Source of the DNA: Methylobacterium radiodurans
Lineage (GTDB): Bacteria > Pseudomonadota > Alphaproteobacteria > Rhizobiales > Beijerinckiaceae
DNA length: 64,000 nt
Direction: 5' to 3'
Assembly: GCF_003173735.1 (NCBI RefSeq)
Contig: NZ_CP029551.1
Coordinates: forward strand, 186,001 to 250,000
The notes beneath the pieces are model-generated. The model searched no databases, was not told the DNA's origin, and saw nothing but the letters and a program-made list of their open reading frames with translations. A program made the translations under genes and the position numbers. Below are positions 1 to 8,040 of this stretch, piece after piece; the first letter of the stretch is position 1; every line of letters begins with the position of its first letter.

Positions 1-141
1 CAGGCCGTCGATCCAGCGCTCCGCCTCGGCGAGGGAGGCAACCCCTTCGCGGCGGAAGATCTGGTCCGGCTCGATCGTGGCTGTGACGTCGAACAGGCCA
101 TCGGGCCTGTCGACGATCCGGCAGAATACGCGGCGTGCCAT
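1..141 (-). CDS. Hypothetical protein, N-terminal part
   Basis: Forty-seven codons are visible, beginning at an ATG whose complement is at 139-141 and running off the left edge. The visible protein begins MARRVFCRIVDRPDG and is mixed polar and hydrophobic, with no signal peptide or recognisable motif. Codon positions carry the strong third-position GC bias of the rest of the window, which supports a real gene. I see no clear Shine-Dalgarno sequence upstream. I do not recognise the family and propose no function. Confidence 0.5.
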   Translation of the reverse strand, partial: MARRVFCRIVDRPDGLFDVTATIEPDQIFRREGVASLAEAERWIDGL

Positions 142-155
142 GGGGACATCGTATC

Positions 156-181
156 ACAACCTTCCCATGACGGAAGGTTGT
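156..181. repeat. Inverted repeat, 10-bp arms
   Basis: ACAACCTTCC at 156-165 and GGAAGGTTGT at 172-181 are perfect reverse complements separated by 6 bases. The repeat sits between the end of the 228-443 minus gene and the start of the 1-141 minus gene. It could be a terminator stem for the first or an operator for the second. No T-tract follows on the minus strand, so a simple intrinsic terminator is not supported. Confidence 0.5.
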
Positions 182-227
182 GCGCGGATTGATCGCGTCC
201 CGCGTGTTCGGGGCGGGCCGCGAAACC

Positions 228-443
228 TCAGATCCGGGTCCCGTCGCTCTTCGGCGGACGTCCGCAGCGAAAGTGGGTCACGCGCCAGCGGCCGTGGGCG
301 TTCTGCCACGCCGCCATCTGGGGCTGCGCGACGGACAGGCATTGCTGCGGCGTCTGCACCTCGTCACTGAAAAGGTGGACGCGGGTGACGCAGTGCGCCG
401 GATTTTCGGCCAGGCAGGTGAGGAAGTAGAGCCCGTAGAGCAA
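228..443 (-). CDS. Small cysteine-containing hypothetical protein (71 aa)
   Basis: The start is a TTG (complement at 441-443) preceded by GGGGAG about 8 bases upstream, which is why I accept it. The protein begins with a short hydrophobic stretch (MLYGLYFLTCLA) and has four cysteines, at about residues 10, 18, 34 and 59. This could suit a small exported, disulfide-bonded protein, though no clean signal-peptidase site is visible. The periodicity and the ribosome site make it more than a chance frame. It reads in the same direction as the gene at the left edge. Function unknown. Confidence 0.5.
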   Translation of the reverse strand: MLYGLYFLTCLAENPAHCVTRVHLFSDEVQTPQQCLSVAQPQMAAWQNAHGRWRVTHFRCGRPPKSDGTRI

Positions 444-798
444 GACAGTTCTCCCCGTTCATGACGGGGCGCCTCCTCCAACGGCCGTTTCTCGTCTGCA
501 GTATTGCCGCCTCAAGGTTCGCTGGCAAGCCGTGTGCCAACCGGGGTGTCGCGCCCCTCCTTGCGCGTACGCCCTCCGCAGCGGGAGAGGACGCGCGCGG
601 CGGGTCGGCAGGCTCACCTCCATCCCCGTGCGAGCCCGCACCGGCCGATGCCCGCCGCGCTTGCGGAGCGGCGCCGGCGGAGCATTATGAACATCGTTCA
701 CGACAGAGATCCGCCCGTCCGGCGACAGCGCCGAACCGGACCGGATTTGACGCCGCCGCGCGCCCTGGTCCAACCATGGCGCAGACCGGGAGACCACC
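444..798. other. Gene-free stretch upstream of the acyltransferase fusion
   Basis: This stretch lies between divergent genes, the 228-443 minus gene and the 799 plus gene, so it should hold both promoters. I see no tRNA-like fold, no sigma-70 pair I would defend and no convincing additional gene. The frames crossing it on both strands are typical GC-rich shadows. Confidence 0.4.
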
Positions 799-3700
799 AT
801 GTTCCGTGCGTTGATGACCGCGCGGCGCTTCGCGCCGCTGTTCTGGTGCCAGTTTTTCTCGGCCTTCAACGATAACTTCCTGAAGAACGCGCTCGCCTTC
901 CTGATCCTGTTCAAGGTCAACGAGACCGCCGGCGGCAACGCGGGCGTATTGGTCACGCTGGCGAGCGCGGTGTTCATCGGCCCGTTCTTCATCCTCTCCG
1001 GTCTCGGCGGCCAACTCGCCGACCGCTACGACAAGGCGCTGATGGCCCGGCGGCTGAAATTCGCCGAGATCTTCGCCGCGGGCGCCGCGGCGCTCGGCTT
1101 CGTGCTGCACTCGGTGCCGATCCTGTTCGTGGCGCTCGGCCTGTTCGGCGTGATCGCGGCCCTGTTCGGCCCGATCAAGTACGGCATCCTGCCCGATCAC
1201 CTCCGCCGCGCCGAGCTGCCCGCCGGCAACGCGCTCGTCGAGGGCGCGACCTTCCTGGCGATCCTGCTCGGCACCATGACGGCAGGGCTCGCCAGCGCCA
1301 TGGGCGGCACCGGCCTCGCCTTCGCGGGCCTGATCATGATCTTCGCCGTGCTGTGCTGGCTCTCGGCCCGGATGATCCCCAGGACCGGCGAGGGCGCGCC
1401 CGACCTCGCGATCGACCGCAACGTGCTGCGCTCGACGGCCGAGCTCCTGCGCGACATCTGGGGCGACACCCGCCTGTGGCGGGGCTCCGTCATTGTGAGC
1501 TGGTTCTGGCTCGTCGGCGTCGTGGTGCTCTCCCTGCTGCCGGTGCTAGTCAAGGAGCGCTTCCACGGCACCGAGACCGTCGTCACGCTGCTGCTGGCCC
1601 TATTCTCGATCGGGATCGCGCTGGGTTCGGGGCTGGCCTCCTGGCTCGCCAGCGGGCGCATCGTGCTCCTGCCGACGCCGGTCGGCGCGGTGCTGATGGG
1701 CCTGTTCGGTCTCGACCTCGCCTGGACCGTCGCGCACCTGCCCCCGCCCTCGGGCGCTCCGCTCGACGCCCTCGGTTTCCTCGGCACGGCCGAGGGCCTG
1801 CGCGCGGCGATCGACTTCGTGGGCCTCGCGGTGGCGGGCGGGCTCTACATCGTGCCGCCCTTCGCGGCAGTGCAGGCCTGGACCGACAAGGCGAAGCGCG
1901 CCCGGGTGATCGGCGCCGTCAACGTGCTCACCGCCGCCTTCATGGTGGCGGGCACCCTGGCGCTCGCCGCGCTCCAGGGCGCTGGCGTCTCGATCGCCAG
2001 CCTGCTTGCGATCGTCGCGGTGCTCAACCTCGTGGTCGGCGCCGTCGTCTTCGCGACCCTGCCGACGAGCCCGTTCCGCGACGCGCTCTCGATCCTGTTC
2101 CGAGCCTTCTACCGGTTGGAGGTGCGGGGCCTGGAGAACGTCGAGGCCGCCGGCCCGAACGCGATCGTCGCGCTCAACCACGTCTCGTTCCTCGACGCGC
2201 CGCTCGCCCTCTCGCTCCTCGAGACCGAGCCGGTCTTCGCCATCGACCACGGCATCGCGCAGCGCTGGTGGGTGAAGCCGTTCCTGCGGGTCACGAAGGC
2301 GATGCCGCTCGATCCCACCCGGCCGCTCGCCACCCGCACGCTGATCAACGCGGTCAAGGGCGGCGAGACGCTGATCATCTTCCCCGAGGGCCGGCTCACC
2401 GTCACGGGCAGCCTGATGAAGGTCTACGACGGCGCCGGGCTCATCGCCGACAAGTCGGGTGCGATGGTCGTGCCGGTCCGCATCGAGGGGCTGGAGCGCA
2501 CCGTGTTCTCGCGTCTCGCCCGCGATCAGGTGCGGCGGCGCTGGTGGCCGAAGGTCGTCGTCACGATCGAGCCGCCGGTGCGGCTGGAGGTCGATCCGGC
2601 GCTCAAGGGCAAGGCGCGCCGGCAGGCGGCGGGAGCGGCCCTCTACGGCATCATGTCGAACCTCGTCTTCCGCACCACGGATTTCGACCGCGGCGCGATG
2701 GCGGCGCTCTGCGAGGCCGGCGAGCGCCACGGCTGGCGCCGCACCGCGGTCGAGGACCCGGTCACCGGCACGCTCTCCTACGGGCGCCTCGTGATGGGCG
2801 CCAACATCCTGGCCCGCAAGCTGATGCCGCTCTGCCCGGAGGGCAAGGCGATCGGCGTGATGCTGCCGAACGCCAACGCGGCGGCCGTGACCTTCTTCGC
2901 CCTGAACTCCGCGGGCCGCGTCCCCGCCATGATCAACTTCTCGGCGGGCGCGGCCAACATCCTGGCGGCCTGCCGGGCGGCGGAGGTCGGCAAGATCCTC
3001 ACCTCCCGCGCCTTCATCGAGAAGGGGCGGCTCGGCGCCGTCGTGGAGACGGTCGGGGCGACGGTCGAGATCGTCTACCTGGAGGATGTGCGGGCGACGG
3101 TCACCACCGGCGACAAGATCCGCGGCTTCTTAGGCCCCCGCGCTCCGCTCGTCGCCCGGCGCGGCGACGACCCGGCCGCGATCCTGTTCACCTCCGGCTC
3201 CGAGGGCGCGCCGAAGGGCGTCGTGCTGGCCAACCGCAACATGCTGGCTAACACCGCCCAGGTCGCGGCGCGGATCGATTTCGGCCCGCGCGACAAGGTC
3301 TTCAACGTGCTGCCCGTGTTCCACGCCTTCGGGCTGACCGCGGGGCTCGTTCTGCCGCTGGTCTCGGGGGTGCCGGTCTACCTCTACCCCTCGCCCCTGC
3401 ACTACCGGATCGTGCCGGAGCTGATCTACGGCTCGAACGCGACGGTGCTGTTCGGCACCGACACCTTCCTGCGCGGCTACGCCAAGGCCGCAAATGCCTA
3501 CGACCTGCGCTCGCTGCGCTACGTCGTGGCGGGTGCCGAGGCGGTGAAGGATTCGACCCGGCGGACCTGGGCGGAGAAGTTCGGCCTGCGCATCCTGGAG
3601 GGCTACGGCGTCACCGAGTGCGGGCCGGTCGTTGGGCTCAACACGCCGATGTTCAACCGCTTCGGCACGGTCGGGCGGATCCTGCCGGGCATGGACTGGA

Positions 3701-4212
3701 GGTTGGAGCCGGTGCCGGGCATCGAGGAGGGCGGACGGCTCTCCGTGCGCGGCCCCAACGTGATGCTGGGCTACCTGCGGAGCGAGCGGCCCGGCGTGCT
3801 GGAGGTCCCGCCGGGGGGCTGGCACGACACCGGCGACATCGTCACGGTGGATCCGCTCGGCTTCGTTACGATCAAGGGCCGGGCCAAGCGCTTCGCCAAG
3901 ATCGCGGGCGAGATGGTGTCGCTCGCCTCCGTCGAGGCGCTGGCCGCCGAGCTCTGGCCCGAGCAGCCGAGCGCCGTCGCGGCGGTGCCGGACGCGCGCA
4001 AGGGCGAGCGGCTGGTGCTGTTCACGGAGGTCAAGGACGCGACGCGGGCGGCCTACCAGAGCTTCGCCAAGGGCCGCGGCGCGCCAGAGATCGCGATCCC
4101 GGCCGAGGTGGTGGTGCTGGAGCGCCTGCCCATGCTCGGCACCGGCAAGGTCGATCAGGTGGCGGTCGCGAAGCTCGCCGCCGAGCGCGCCGCGACCTCC
4201 GCGGCGGCGTGA
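799..4212 (+). CDS. aas: LplT-type transporter / PlsC acyltransferase / acyl-ACP(CoA) synthetase fusion
   Basis: This 1137-residue protein fuses three modules. Residues about 1-420 form an MFS transporter of the LplT type, with many membrane segments and a QFFSAFNDNFLKNAL start. Residues about 430-630 form a PlsC-type acyltransferase with NHVSFLD (HX4D) near 459 and FPEGR near 528. Residues about 645-1130 form an AMP-binding synthetase with LFTSGSEGAPKG near 795, YGVTEC near 935 and HDTGD near 1008. In the Aas/LplT system, known proteins flip lysophospholipid inward and re-acylate it with an ATP-activated fatty acid, so an inner-membrane recycling enzyme is inferred. GGGAGACC precedes the ATG. 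All key motifs are intact. Substrate choice cannot be read from sequence. Confidence 0.85.
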   Translation: MFRALMTARRFAPLFWCQFFSAFNDNFLKNALAFLILFKVNETAGGNAGVLVTLASAVFIGPFFILSGLGGQLADRYDKALMARRLKFAEIFAAGAAALGFVLHSVPILFVALGLFGVIAALFGPIKYGILPDHLRRAELPAGNALVEGATFLAILLGTMTAGLASAMGGTGLAFAGLIMIFAVLCWLSARMIPRTGEGAPDLAIDRNVLRSTAELLRDIWGDTRLWRGSVIVSWFWLVGVVVLSLLPVLVKERFHGTETVVTLLLALFSIGIALGSGLASWLASGRIVLLPTPVGAVLMGLFGLDLAWTVAHLPPPSGAPLDALGFLGTAEGLRAAIDFVGLAVAGGLYIVPPFAAVQAWTDKAKRARVIGAVNVLTAAFMVAGTLALAALQGAGVSIASLLAIVAVLNLVVGAVVFATLPTSPFRDALSILFRAFYRLEVRGLENVEAAGPNAIVALNHVSFLDAPLALSLLETEPVFAIDHGIAQRWWVKPFLRVTKAMPLDPTRPLATRTLINAVKGGETLIIFPEGRLTVTGSLMKVYDGAGLIADKSGAMVVPVRIEGLERTVFSRLARDQVRRRWWPKVVVTIEPPVRLEVDPALKGKARRQAAGAALYGIMSNLVFRTTDFDRGAMAALCEAGERHGWRRTAVEDPVTGTLSYGRLVMGANILARKLMPLCPEGKAIGVMLPNANAAAVTFFALNSAGRVPAMINFSAGAANILAACRAAEVGKILTSRAFIEKGRLGAVVETVGATVEIVYLEDVRATVTTGDKIRGFLGPRAPLVARRGDDPAAILFTSGSEGAPKGVVLANRNMLANTAQVAARIDFGPRDKVFNVLPVFHAFGLTAGLVLPLVSGVPVYLYPSPLHYRIVPELIYGSNATVLFGTDTFLRGYAKAANAYDLRSLRYVVAGAEAVKDSTRRTWAEKFGLRILEGYGVTECGPVVGLNTPMFNRFGTVGRILPGMDWRLEPVPGIEEGGRLSVRGPNVMLGYLRSERPGVLEVPPGGWHDTGDIVTVDPLGFVTIKGRAKRFAKIAGEMVSLASVEALAAELWPEQPSAVAAVPDARKGERLVLFTEVKDATRAAYQSFAKGRGAPEIAIPAEVVVLERLPMLGTGKVDQVAVAKLAAERAATSAAA

Positions 4213-4214
4213 GC

Positions 4215-4235
4215 GCGGGCCCCGGCGGAGCCCGC
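4215..4235. terminator. Short GC stem after the acyltransferase fusion
   Basis: GCGGGC at 4215-4220 pairs with GCCCGC at 4230-4235 across a 9-base loop. It lies between the convergent ends at 4212 and 4241, so it could serve both genes. No T-tract follows, so this is a weak terminator call. Confidence 0.35.
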
Positions 4236-4240
4236 ACGGC

Positions 4241-4744
4241 TCACTTGTCGTGGTGGCCGGCCGCGATCCGGTCGGTCAGGGCCATCAGGATGCCTGAGAC
4301 GACGAAGACCATGTGGATGCCCACCAGCCAGTACAGCTCCCGGTCCGAGTAGGCCTTCACGTCCATGAAGGATTTCAGAAGCTGGATCGCCGAGATCGCG
4401 ACGATCGACGACATCAGCTTCAGCTTCAGGCCGGTGAAGTCGATCGTCCCCATCCATTCGGGCCAGTCCTTATGGTCCGTGTGGTCGAACTTGGAGACAA
4501 AGTTCTCGTAGCCCGAGAACATCACGATGATCAGAAGGGACGCGGTGAACGAGAGGTCGACCAGCGTCAGCACGCCGAGGATGGTCTGGGACTCGTTCGA
4601 CTCCCAGGCGTGCAGGATGAAATGGCCGAGCTCCTGCAGGAGCTTGACCAAGAGGACGACGAGCCCGATCGCCAGCGCCGCGTAGAAGGGCGCGAGCAGC
4701 CAGCGACAGGCGAACAGCGCCCGCTCGAACGTGCGTTCCAACAA
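4241..4744 (-). CDS. UPF0114 (YqhA) family membrane protein
   Basis: The protein has the UPF0114/YqhA pattern: an N-terminal ALFACRWLLAPFY, then a long hydrophobic helix, VDLSFTASLLIIVMFSGYENFVS, a KLKLMSSIVAISAIQLLKSFM helix and a last helix near the C-terminus. Three to four inner-membrane segments are expected. The function of the family is not established. I place the start at a TTG (4744), which has GGAG 8-9 bases upstream and gives 167 residues, close to the E. coli homologue. An in-frame GTG at 4786 would add 14 residues but has no ribosome site. It converges on the acyltransferase fusion. Confidence 0.75.
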   Translation of the reverse strand: MLERTFERALFACRWLLAPFYAALAIGLVVLLVKLLQELGHFILHAWESNESQTILGVLTLVDLSFTASLLIIVMFSGYENFVSKFDHTDHKDWPEWMGTIDFTGLKLKLMSSIVAISAIQLLKSFMDVKAYSDRELYWLVGIHMVFVVSGILMALTDRIAAGHHDK

Positions 4745-4829
4745 CTCGGTTATCTCCGGCCCGCGTGAACGGGCCGGATGTCGCACGGGGCGGCGACAGC
4801 GGCAAGACGAAGCTCGGCCGCCGGGATCG

Positions 4830-5486
4830 TCAGGCGGCGACGCCCGTCCCGACCGGACAGCTCACGCCGGTCCCGCCCAGTCCGCAATAGCCGCCCGGAT
4901 TCTTGGCGAGGTACTGCTGGTGGTAGGCCTCCGCGAAGTAGAACTCCTCGAGCGGCCGGATCTCGGTGGTGACATCCGGGAAGCCCTGCGCCTTCAGGGC
5001 GCCCGCATAGGCCTGGCGCACCGCCCGCGCCGTCTCCTCCTGGTCCGGGCCGCTCGTGTAGATGCCGGAGCGGTACTGGGTGCCGACATCGTTGCCCTGG
5101 CGCATGCCCTGCGTCGGGTCGTGGCTCTCGAAGAAGGTCTTCAGCACGGCTTCGAGCGGCAGCACGGCGGGATCGAAGGCCACGAGCACCACCTCGTTGT
5201 GGCCGGTGAGCCCGGTGCAGACCTCCTCGTAGGTCGGGTTCGGCGTGTGGCCGCCCGCGTAGCCCACGGCGGTGACGAACACGCCCTCGGGCAGCTGCCA
5301 GAACCGGCGCTCGGCGCCCCAGAAGCAGCCGAGGCCGAGGACGATCGTCTCGGTGCCTTCCGGATAGGGCCCCTTGAGCGGGTTGCCGTTGACGAAGTGC
5401 CGCTCGGCAGTCGGCAGCGGAGTCTCGCGCCCCGGCAGGGCTTCGGCCGCCGTCGGCATCTCGGGCCGCTTGCGGAACAGAAACAT
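4830..5486 (-). CDS. msrA: Peptide-methionine (S)-S-oxide reductase MsrA
   Basis: MsrA reduces the S-epimer of methionine sulfoxide in proteins and free methionine, using thioredoxin. The 218-residue product has the catalytic GCFWG motif (Cys about 54). It also has [17 protein letters not shown], characteristic of the family, and C-terminal cysteines at about 201 and 210 that would resolve the sulfenic acid. The start at 5486 follows GGAGATCC at good spacing. The open frame continues upstream, but that part does not resemble MsrA. It is divergent from the LOV-protein gene, with about 120 bp between the starts, which allows shared light or oxidative control. No export signal is seen, so it is likely cytoplasmic. 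Confidence 0.92.
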   Translation of the reverse strand: MFLFRKRPEMPTAAEALPGRETPLPTAERHFVNGNPLKGPYPEGTETIVLGLGCFWGAERRFWQLPEGVFVTAVGYAGGHTPNPTYEEVCTGLTGHNEVVLVAFDPAVLPLEAVLKTFFESHDPTQGMRQGNDVGTQYRSGIYTSGPDQEETARAVRQAYAGALKAQGFPDVTTEIRPLEEFYFAEAYHQQYLAKNPGGYCGLGGTGVSCPVGTGVAA

Positions 5487-5607
5487 GGGGATCTCCGATA
5501 GTCTCTCGGGTTCGATGCCTGATATGGGTAATCGAGGATCGCGTGGGTAGCGCGCGACCTTGATGCAGGGTGCCGCGGTGGCGCGCGGCGGGCAGCCGGG
5601 GGTGAGG

Positions 5608-6102
5608 ATGAGCGTGGAGGCAGCCGGTCCCGGGCGTCTGCTCGATCGCCTGCAGGGCGAGTCGCACCGCGGCGACCCCTTCGCGGCGGCGATCCGCGCC
5701 ACGCGGATGCCGATGATCGTCACGGACCCGCACCAGTTCGACAACCCGATCGTGTTCGCCAACAATGCCTTCCTGGCGCTGACGGGCTACGAGCGGTTCG
5801 AGGTGATGGGGCGCAACTGCCGCTTCCTCCAGGGTCCGGAGACCAACCCAGGGGCGGTGGCCCGGATCCGCGAGGCGGTCCGGAACGAGACGGCGCTCAC
5901 GATCGACCTGCTGAACTACCGCCGGGACGGGACCACCTTCCGCAACGCCCTCTATCTGGGCCCGGTCCACGACGATGCGGGCGCGCTGCGCTACTTCTTC
6001 GCCTCCCAGCTCGACGTGAGTGAGCGCTACCGGCTGCTCGCCGAGATCGCGGATCTCAAGGGCCGCCTCGCCGAGGCGGAGGCCCGTCTCACGGCCGGGT
6101 GA
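5608..6102 (+). CDS. Short LOV-domain photoreceptor
   Basis: The product is one PAS/LOV domain. The flavin-cysteinyl adduct motif GRNCRFLQG is intact, with Cys about 71 of 164, and typical LOV elements such as [14 protein letters not shown] and [13 protein letters not shown] are present. LOV proteins bind FMN and form a blue-light-dependent thioether, and Cys plus NCRFLQG support photochemistry here. A short charged C-terminal helix ([19 protein letters not shown]) looks like a coiled-coil dimeriser, and no kinase, GGDEF or HTH output is attached. Starts at 5563 (ATG) or 5560 (TTG) would add about 15 residues. I prefer 5608 because GGGGGTGAGG lies directly before it, although that spacing is short. 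Its 3' end overlaps the convergent gene at 6089. Confidence 0.85.
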   Translation: MSVEAAGPGRLLDRLQGESHRGDPFAAAIRATRMPMIVTDPHQFDNPIVFANNAFLALTGYERFEVMGRNCRFLQGPETNPGAVARIREAVRNETALTIDLLNYRRDGTTFRNALYLGPVHDDAGALRYFFASQLDVSERYRLLAEIADLKGRLAEAEARLTAG

Positions 6103-6409
6103 GGAACCCGATCGGCTCGCGTGGCGGCTGCCCGAGCCAGAGCAGCACCGCGCCGAGCACGAGGCCGATCAGCGAGGCGGGCGCCAGCGTCAGCGGCAGC
6201 ACGGCCAGATCCCAGAGCCAGGGCGCCACGCCCTGGACGCTCGCCTGGAGGCCCGCGGCCTTGTCCTTGAACAGGGTGAGGAACACGTCCGAGAGCGAGG
6301 TCACCCGCAGGCCGTTGTTGGCGATCGAGCGCGCCCCGTCGTAGACCAGCGCCACGAAGCCGCCGGCCAGGCACAGAAAGCCGAGGAAGCGGCTGAGGAA
6401 ACGGAGCAT
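6089..6409 (-). CDS. Small membrane protein of unknown function (106 aa)
   Basis: From the ATG at 6409 the protein begins [25 protein letters not shown], a hydrophobic helix. A second long hydrophobic region follows near residues 60-90 ([28 protein letters not shown]). Between them lies a polar segment, probably periplasmic. It resembles small two-helix inner-membrane proteins found in related bacteria, but I cannot name the family. The tail overlaps the LOV gene by 14 bases on the opposite strand. The longer upstream frame is arginine/alanine-rich shadow sequence, which is why I use 6409. Confidence 0.65.
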   Translation of the reverse strand: MLRFLSRFLGFLCLAGGFVALVYDGARSIANNGLRVTSLSDVFLTLFKDKAAGLQASVQGVAPWLWDLAVLPLTLAPASLIGLVLGAVLLWLGQPPREPIGFLTRP

Positions 6410-6570
6410 CGCGCGGGGTCCTGACGATCCGGGGCCTGCCCGGACCTCGGCCCGGACGCGGTGGCGTACGGCCACGCCGGGGCCAGCGCAAGACGGGCGA
6501 TGCCACCCCGCGTTGCGGCGACGGGCCGCCCGTGCGAGAGGGGCGCGCGCTTTTCCCACAGGACGATGCG

Positions 6571-7272
6571 GTGAACCCTCAGGCGGACGAGGCCGGCGCG
6601 CGGCGCCCGGACCTGGTGATCTTCGACTGCGACGGCGTGCTCGTCGACAGCGAGCCGATCAGCCTCGCCTGTCTCACGGCCGGGCTCAACCGGATCGGCG
6701 TGGACATCGACGTCGAGACCGTGCGGGCGCGGTTTGCCGGCACCGCGATGACCTCGATCATGCAGCACGTCGCCCGCGACTACGGCGTCACGGCCCCGGA
6801 GGGCTTCGTGGAGGCGGTGAAGGCCGAGACCCTTCGGGCCTTCGACGCGGAGCTGCGGGCCATGGCGGGCGCCGCTGAGGCGATCGCAGTGCTCGATCGG
6901 CCGAGCTGCGTGGCGTCGAGCAGCGATCCCGTCCGGCTGCGGCACTCGCTCGGCCTGACCGGGCTGCTGCCGCTCTTCGAGGGCCGGATCTTCTCCTCGG
7001 TCGAGGTGACCCGCGGCAAGCCTTTCCCGGACCTGTTCCTGCACGCCGCCGCCCGGATGGGCTTCCCCCCGGAAGCCTGCCTCGTGATCGAGGACAGCGT
7101 CCCGGGCGTCACCGCGGCGCGGGCGGCCGGGATGCGGGTGGTCGGCTTCACGGGCGGCGGGCACTGGGGCCACGACCCGCTCGGCGCCGACCTCACGGCC
7201 GCGGGCGCGGAGCGGGTGGTGTCCGATTATCCGGCGCTGGCCCGGATCATCGCGGGCGCCGGCCCAGTATAG
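6571..7272 (+). CDS. HAD-superfamily phosphatase (beta-phosphoglucomutase-like)
   Basis: This is a HAD subfamily I hydrolase. Motif I is [12 protein letters not shown] near the N-terminus, motif II lies near VASSSDP, the motif III lysine is in RGKPFPD, and motif IV is VIEDSVPGV. The helical cap sits between motifs I and II, as in YieH/GmhB-like and beta-phosphoglucomutase-like enzymes, so a small phosphorylated sugar or intermediate is the likely substrate. The GTG at 6571 has AGGA about 8 bases upstream and places motif I close to the N-terminus (233 aa). A GTG at 6532 would add 13 residues. A strong stem-loop follows the stop. Confidence 0.82.
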   Translation: MNPQADEAGARRPDLVIFDCDGVLVDSEPISLACLTAGLNRIGVDIDVETVRARFAGTAMTSIMQHVARDYGVTAPEGFVEAVKAETLRAFDAELRAMAGAAEAIAVLDRPSCVASSSDPVRLRHSLGLTGLLPLFEGRIFSSVEVTRGKPFPDLFLHAAARMGFPPEACLVIEDSVPGVTAARAAGMRVVGFTGGGHWGHDPLGADLTAAGAERVVSDYPALARIIAGAGPV

Positions 7273-7379
7273 TCGGTATCGGCGCGGCTCGACCGAGCCG
7301 CGCCGATCACGACCGGGAGTTCCGGACGCATCACTCGATCCGGCGCGCCGGGCAGAAACCCGGCGCGAAGCTCGGCCAT
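7227..7379 (-). CDS. Possible 50-aa protein overlapping the HAD gene end
   Basis: A 50-codon frame begins at ATG 7379 with GGGAGGAA about 8 bases upstream, a better ribosome site than many accepted genes here. The predicted product starts [17 protein letters not shown] and has no membrane segment or motif I know. It would overlap the last 46 bases of the HAD phosphatase gene and span its terminator stem, which argues against it. I list it only because of the ribosome-binding site. It may be chance. Confidence 0.2.
   Translation of the reverse strand: MAELRAGFLPGAPDRVMRPELPVVIGAARSSRADTDYTGPAPAMIRASAG
7278..7307. terminator. Strong 13-14 bp hairpin after the HAD gene
   Basis: ATCGGCGCGGCTCG at 7278-7291 is the exact reverse complement of 7294-7307, with almost no loop, so in practice 13 pairs close a 4-base loop. 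It begins 5 bases after the HAD stop codon. No T-run follows, so it is either a Rho-independent-like stem without a U-tract or an RNA 3'-end stabiliser. Confidence 0.6.
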
Positions 7380-7766
7380 AACCCGATTTCCTCCCAGGCT
7401 AGGCCGGAATTTCAAAAGACCATTCCGTTGACGCGGAACGGTAACACGCACATCTTACAGGTGTCCGAGGTTGGACTTGCAGCTTCGGGCCGCGGTGATT
7501 TGAAGAGCGTAGCTTGCGCCGCGATAACAAACGCTAAAGCACCACGTGGTCGTTGGCTTTAACCAAGGCTTCGTGGTCCTTCTTCAGGAGGACATCGCGT
7601 GACCTTATCGTATGTTGATATTCTCCGCTCCCGGTGCAGCCTTCTGGGCCGATCCGGTGCTCGCTGTCGGCGCTGAGCCGCCCGCCCGCGCGGGTTCCGC
7701 CCCTCTCAAGCCCCCGACACCGCAGACAGTCCGGCCCCTGGCCGGCTCGCAGGAGCATTCTGCCAG
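7380..7766. other. Intergenic stretch with possible micro-ORFs
   Basis: No conventional gene is evident. A perfect AGGAGG at 7586-7591 lies 7 bases before a GTG (7599) that opens a 25-codon frame ending at 7676. A separate 52-codon frame from ATG 7612 ends at 7770 and overlaps the next gene's ATG as ATGA. Neither product (the second begins MLIFSAPGAAFWADPVLAV) matches anything I know. The region is less GC-rich near 7440-7620, which suits a promoter. Confidence 0.35.
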
Positions 7767-8030
7767 ATGACCCATCCCTTCGTCGCCGACCCGTTCGCGG
7801 AGGCGCGCGCGGACGTGCGCGTGCAGAGCGCGGCGGCCCCGACCCGCATCATCGAGGTGGGCGAGACCGCCGTCGGCATCGCCGTCCCCGAGGAGCACGG
7901 CGTGCGCTTCTTCTCCTCGGCCCGCGCCTTCGACAGCCTCGACGGCACCCTGTTCCGCAATGCCGAACAGGCGGCGCGCGCCGCGCGGGAGCGCTCGCGC
8001 GCGCTCGGCCGCCGCCGCACAGCCGCCTGA
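7767..8030 (+). CDS. Small hypothetical protein (87 aa)
   Basis: The 87-residue product starts MTHPFVADPFAEARADVRVQ and ends in an arginine-rich helix (AARAARERSRALGRRRTAA). The middle (RIIEVGETAVGIAVPEEHGVRFFSSARAFDSLDG) looks like a short beta-rich fold, which may be a small soluble DNA- or RNA-associated protein, though no named domain is visible. AGGAGCATTCTGCC lies upstream. It ends 10 bases before the convergent alcohol dehydrogenase gene. It resembles conserved short hypotheticals of related genera, but I assign no function. Confidence 0.6.
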   Translation: MTHPFVADPFAEARADVRVQSAAAPTRIIEVGETAVGIAVPEEHGVRFFSSARAFDSLDGTLFRNAEQAARAARERSRALGRRRTAA

Positions 8031-8040
8031 GCGGGACCCC

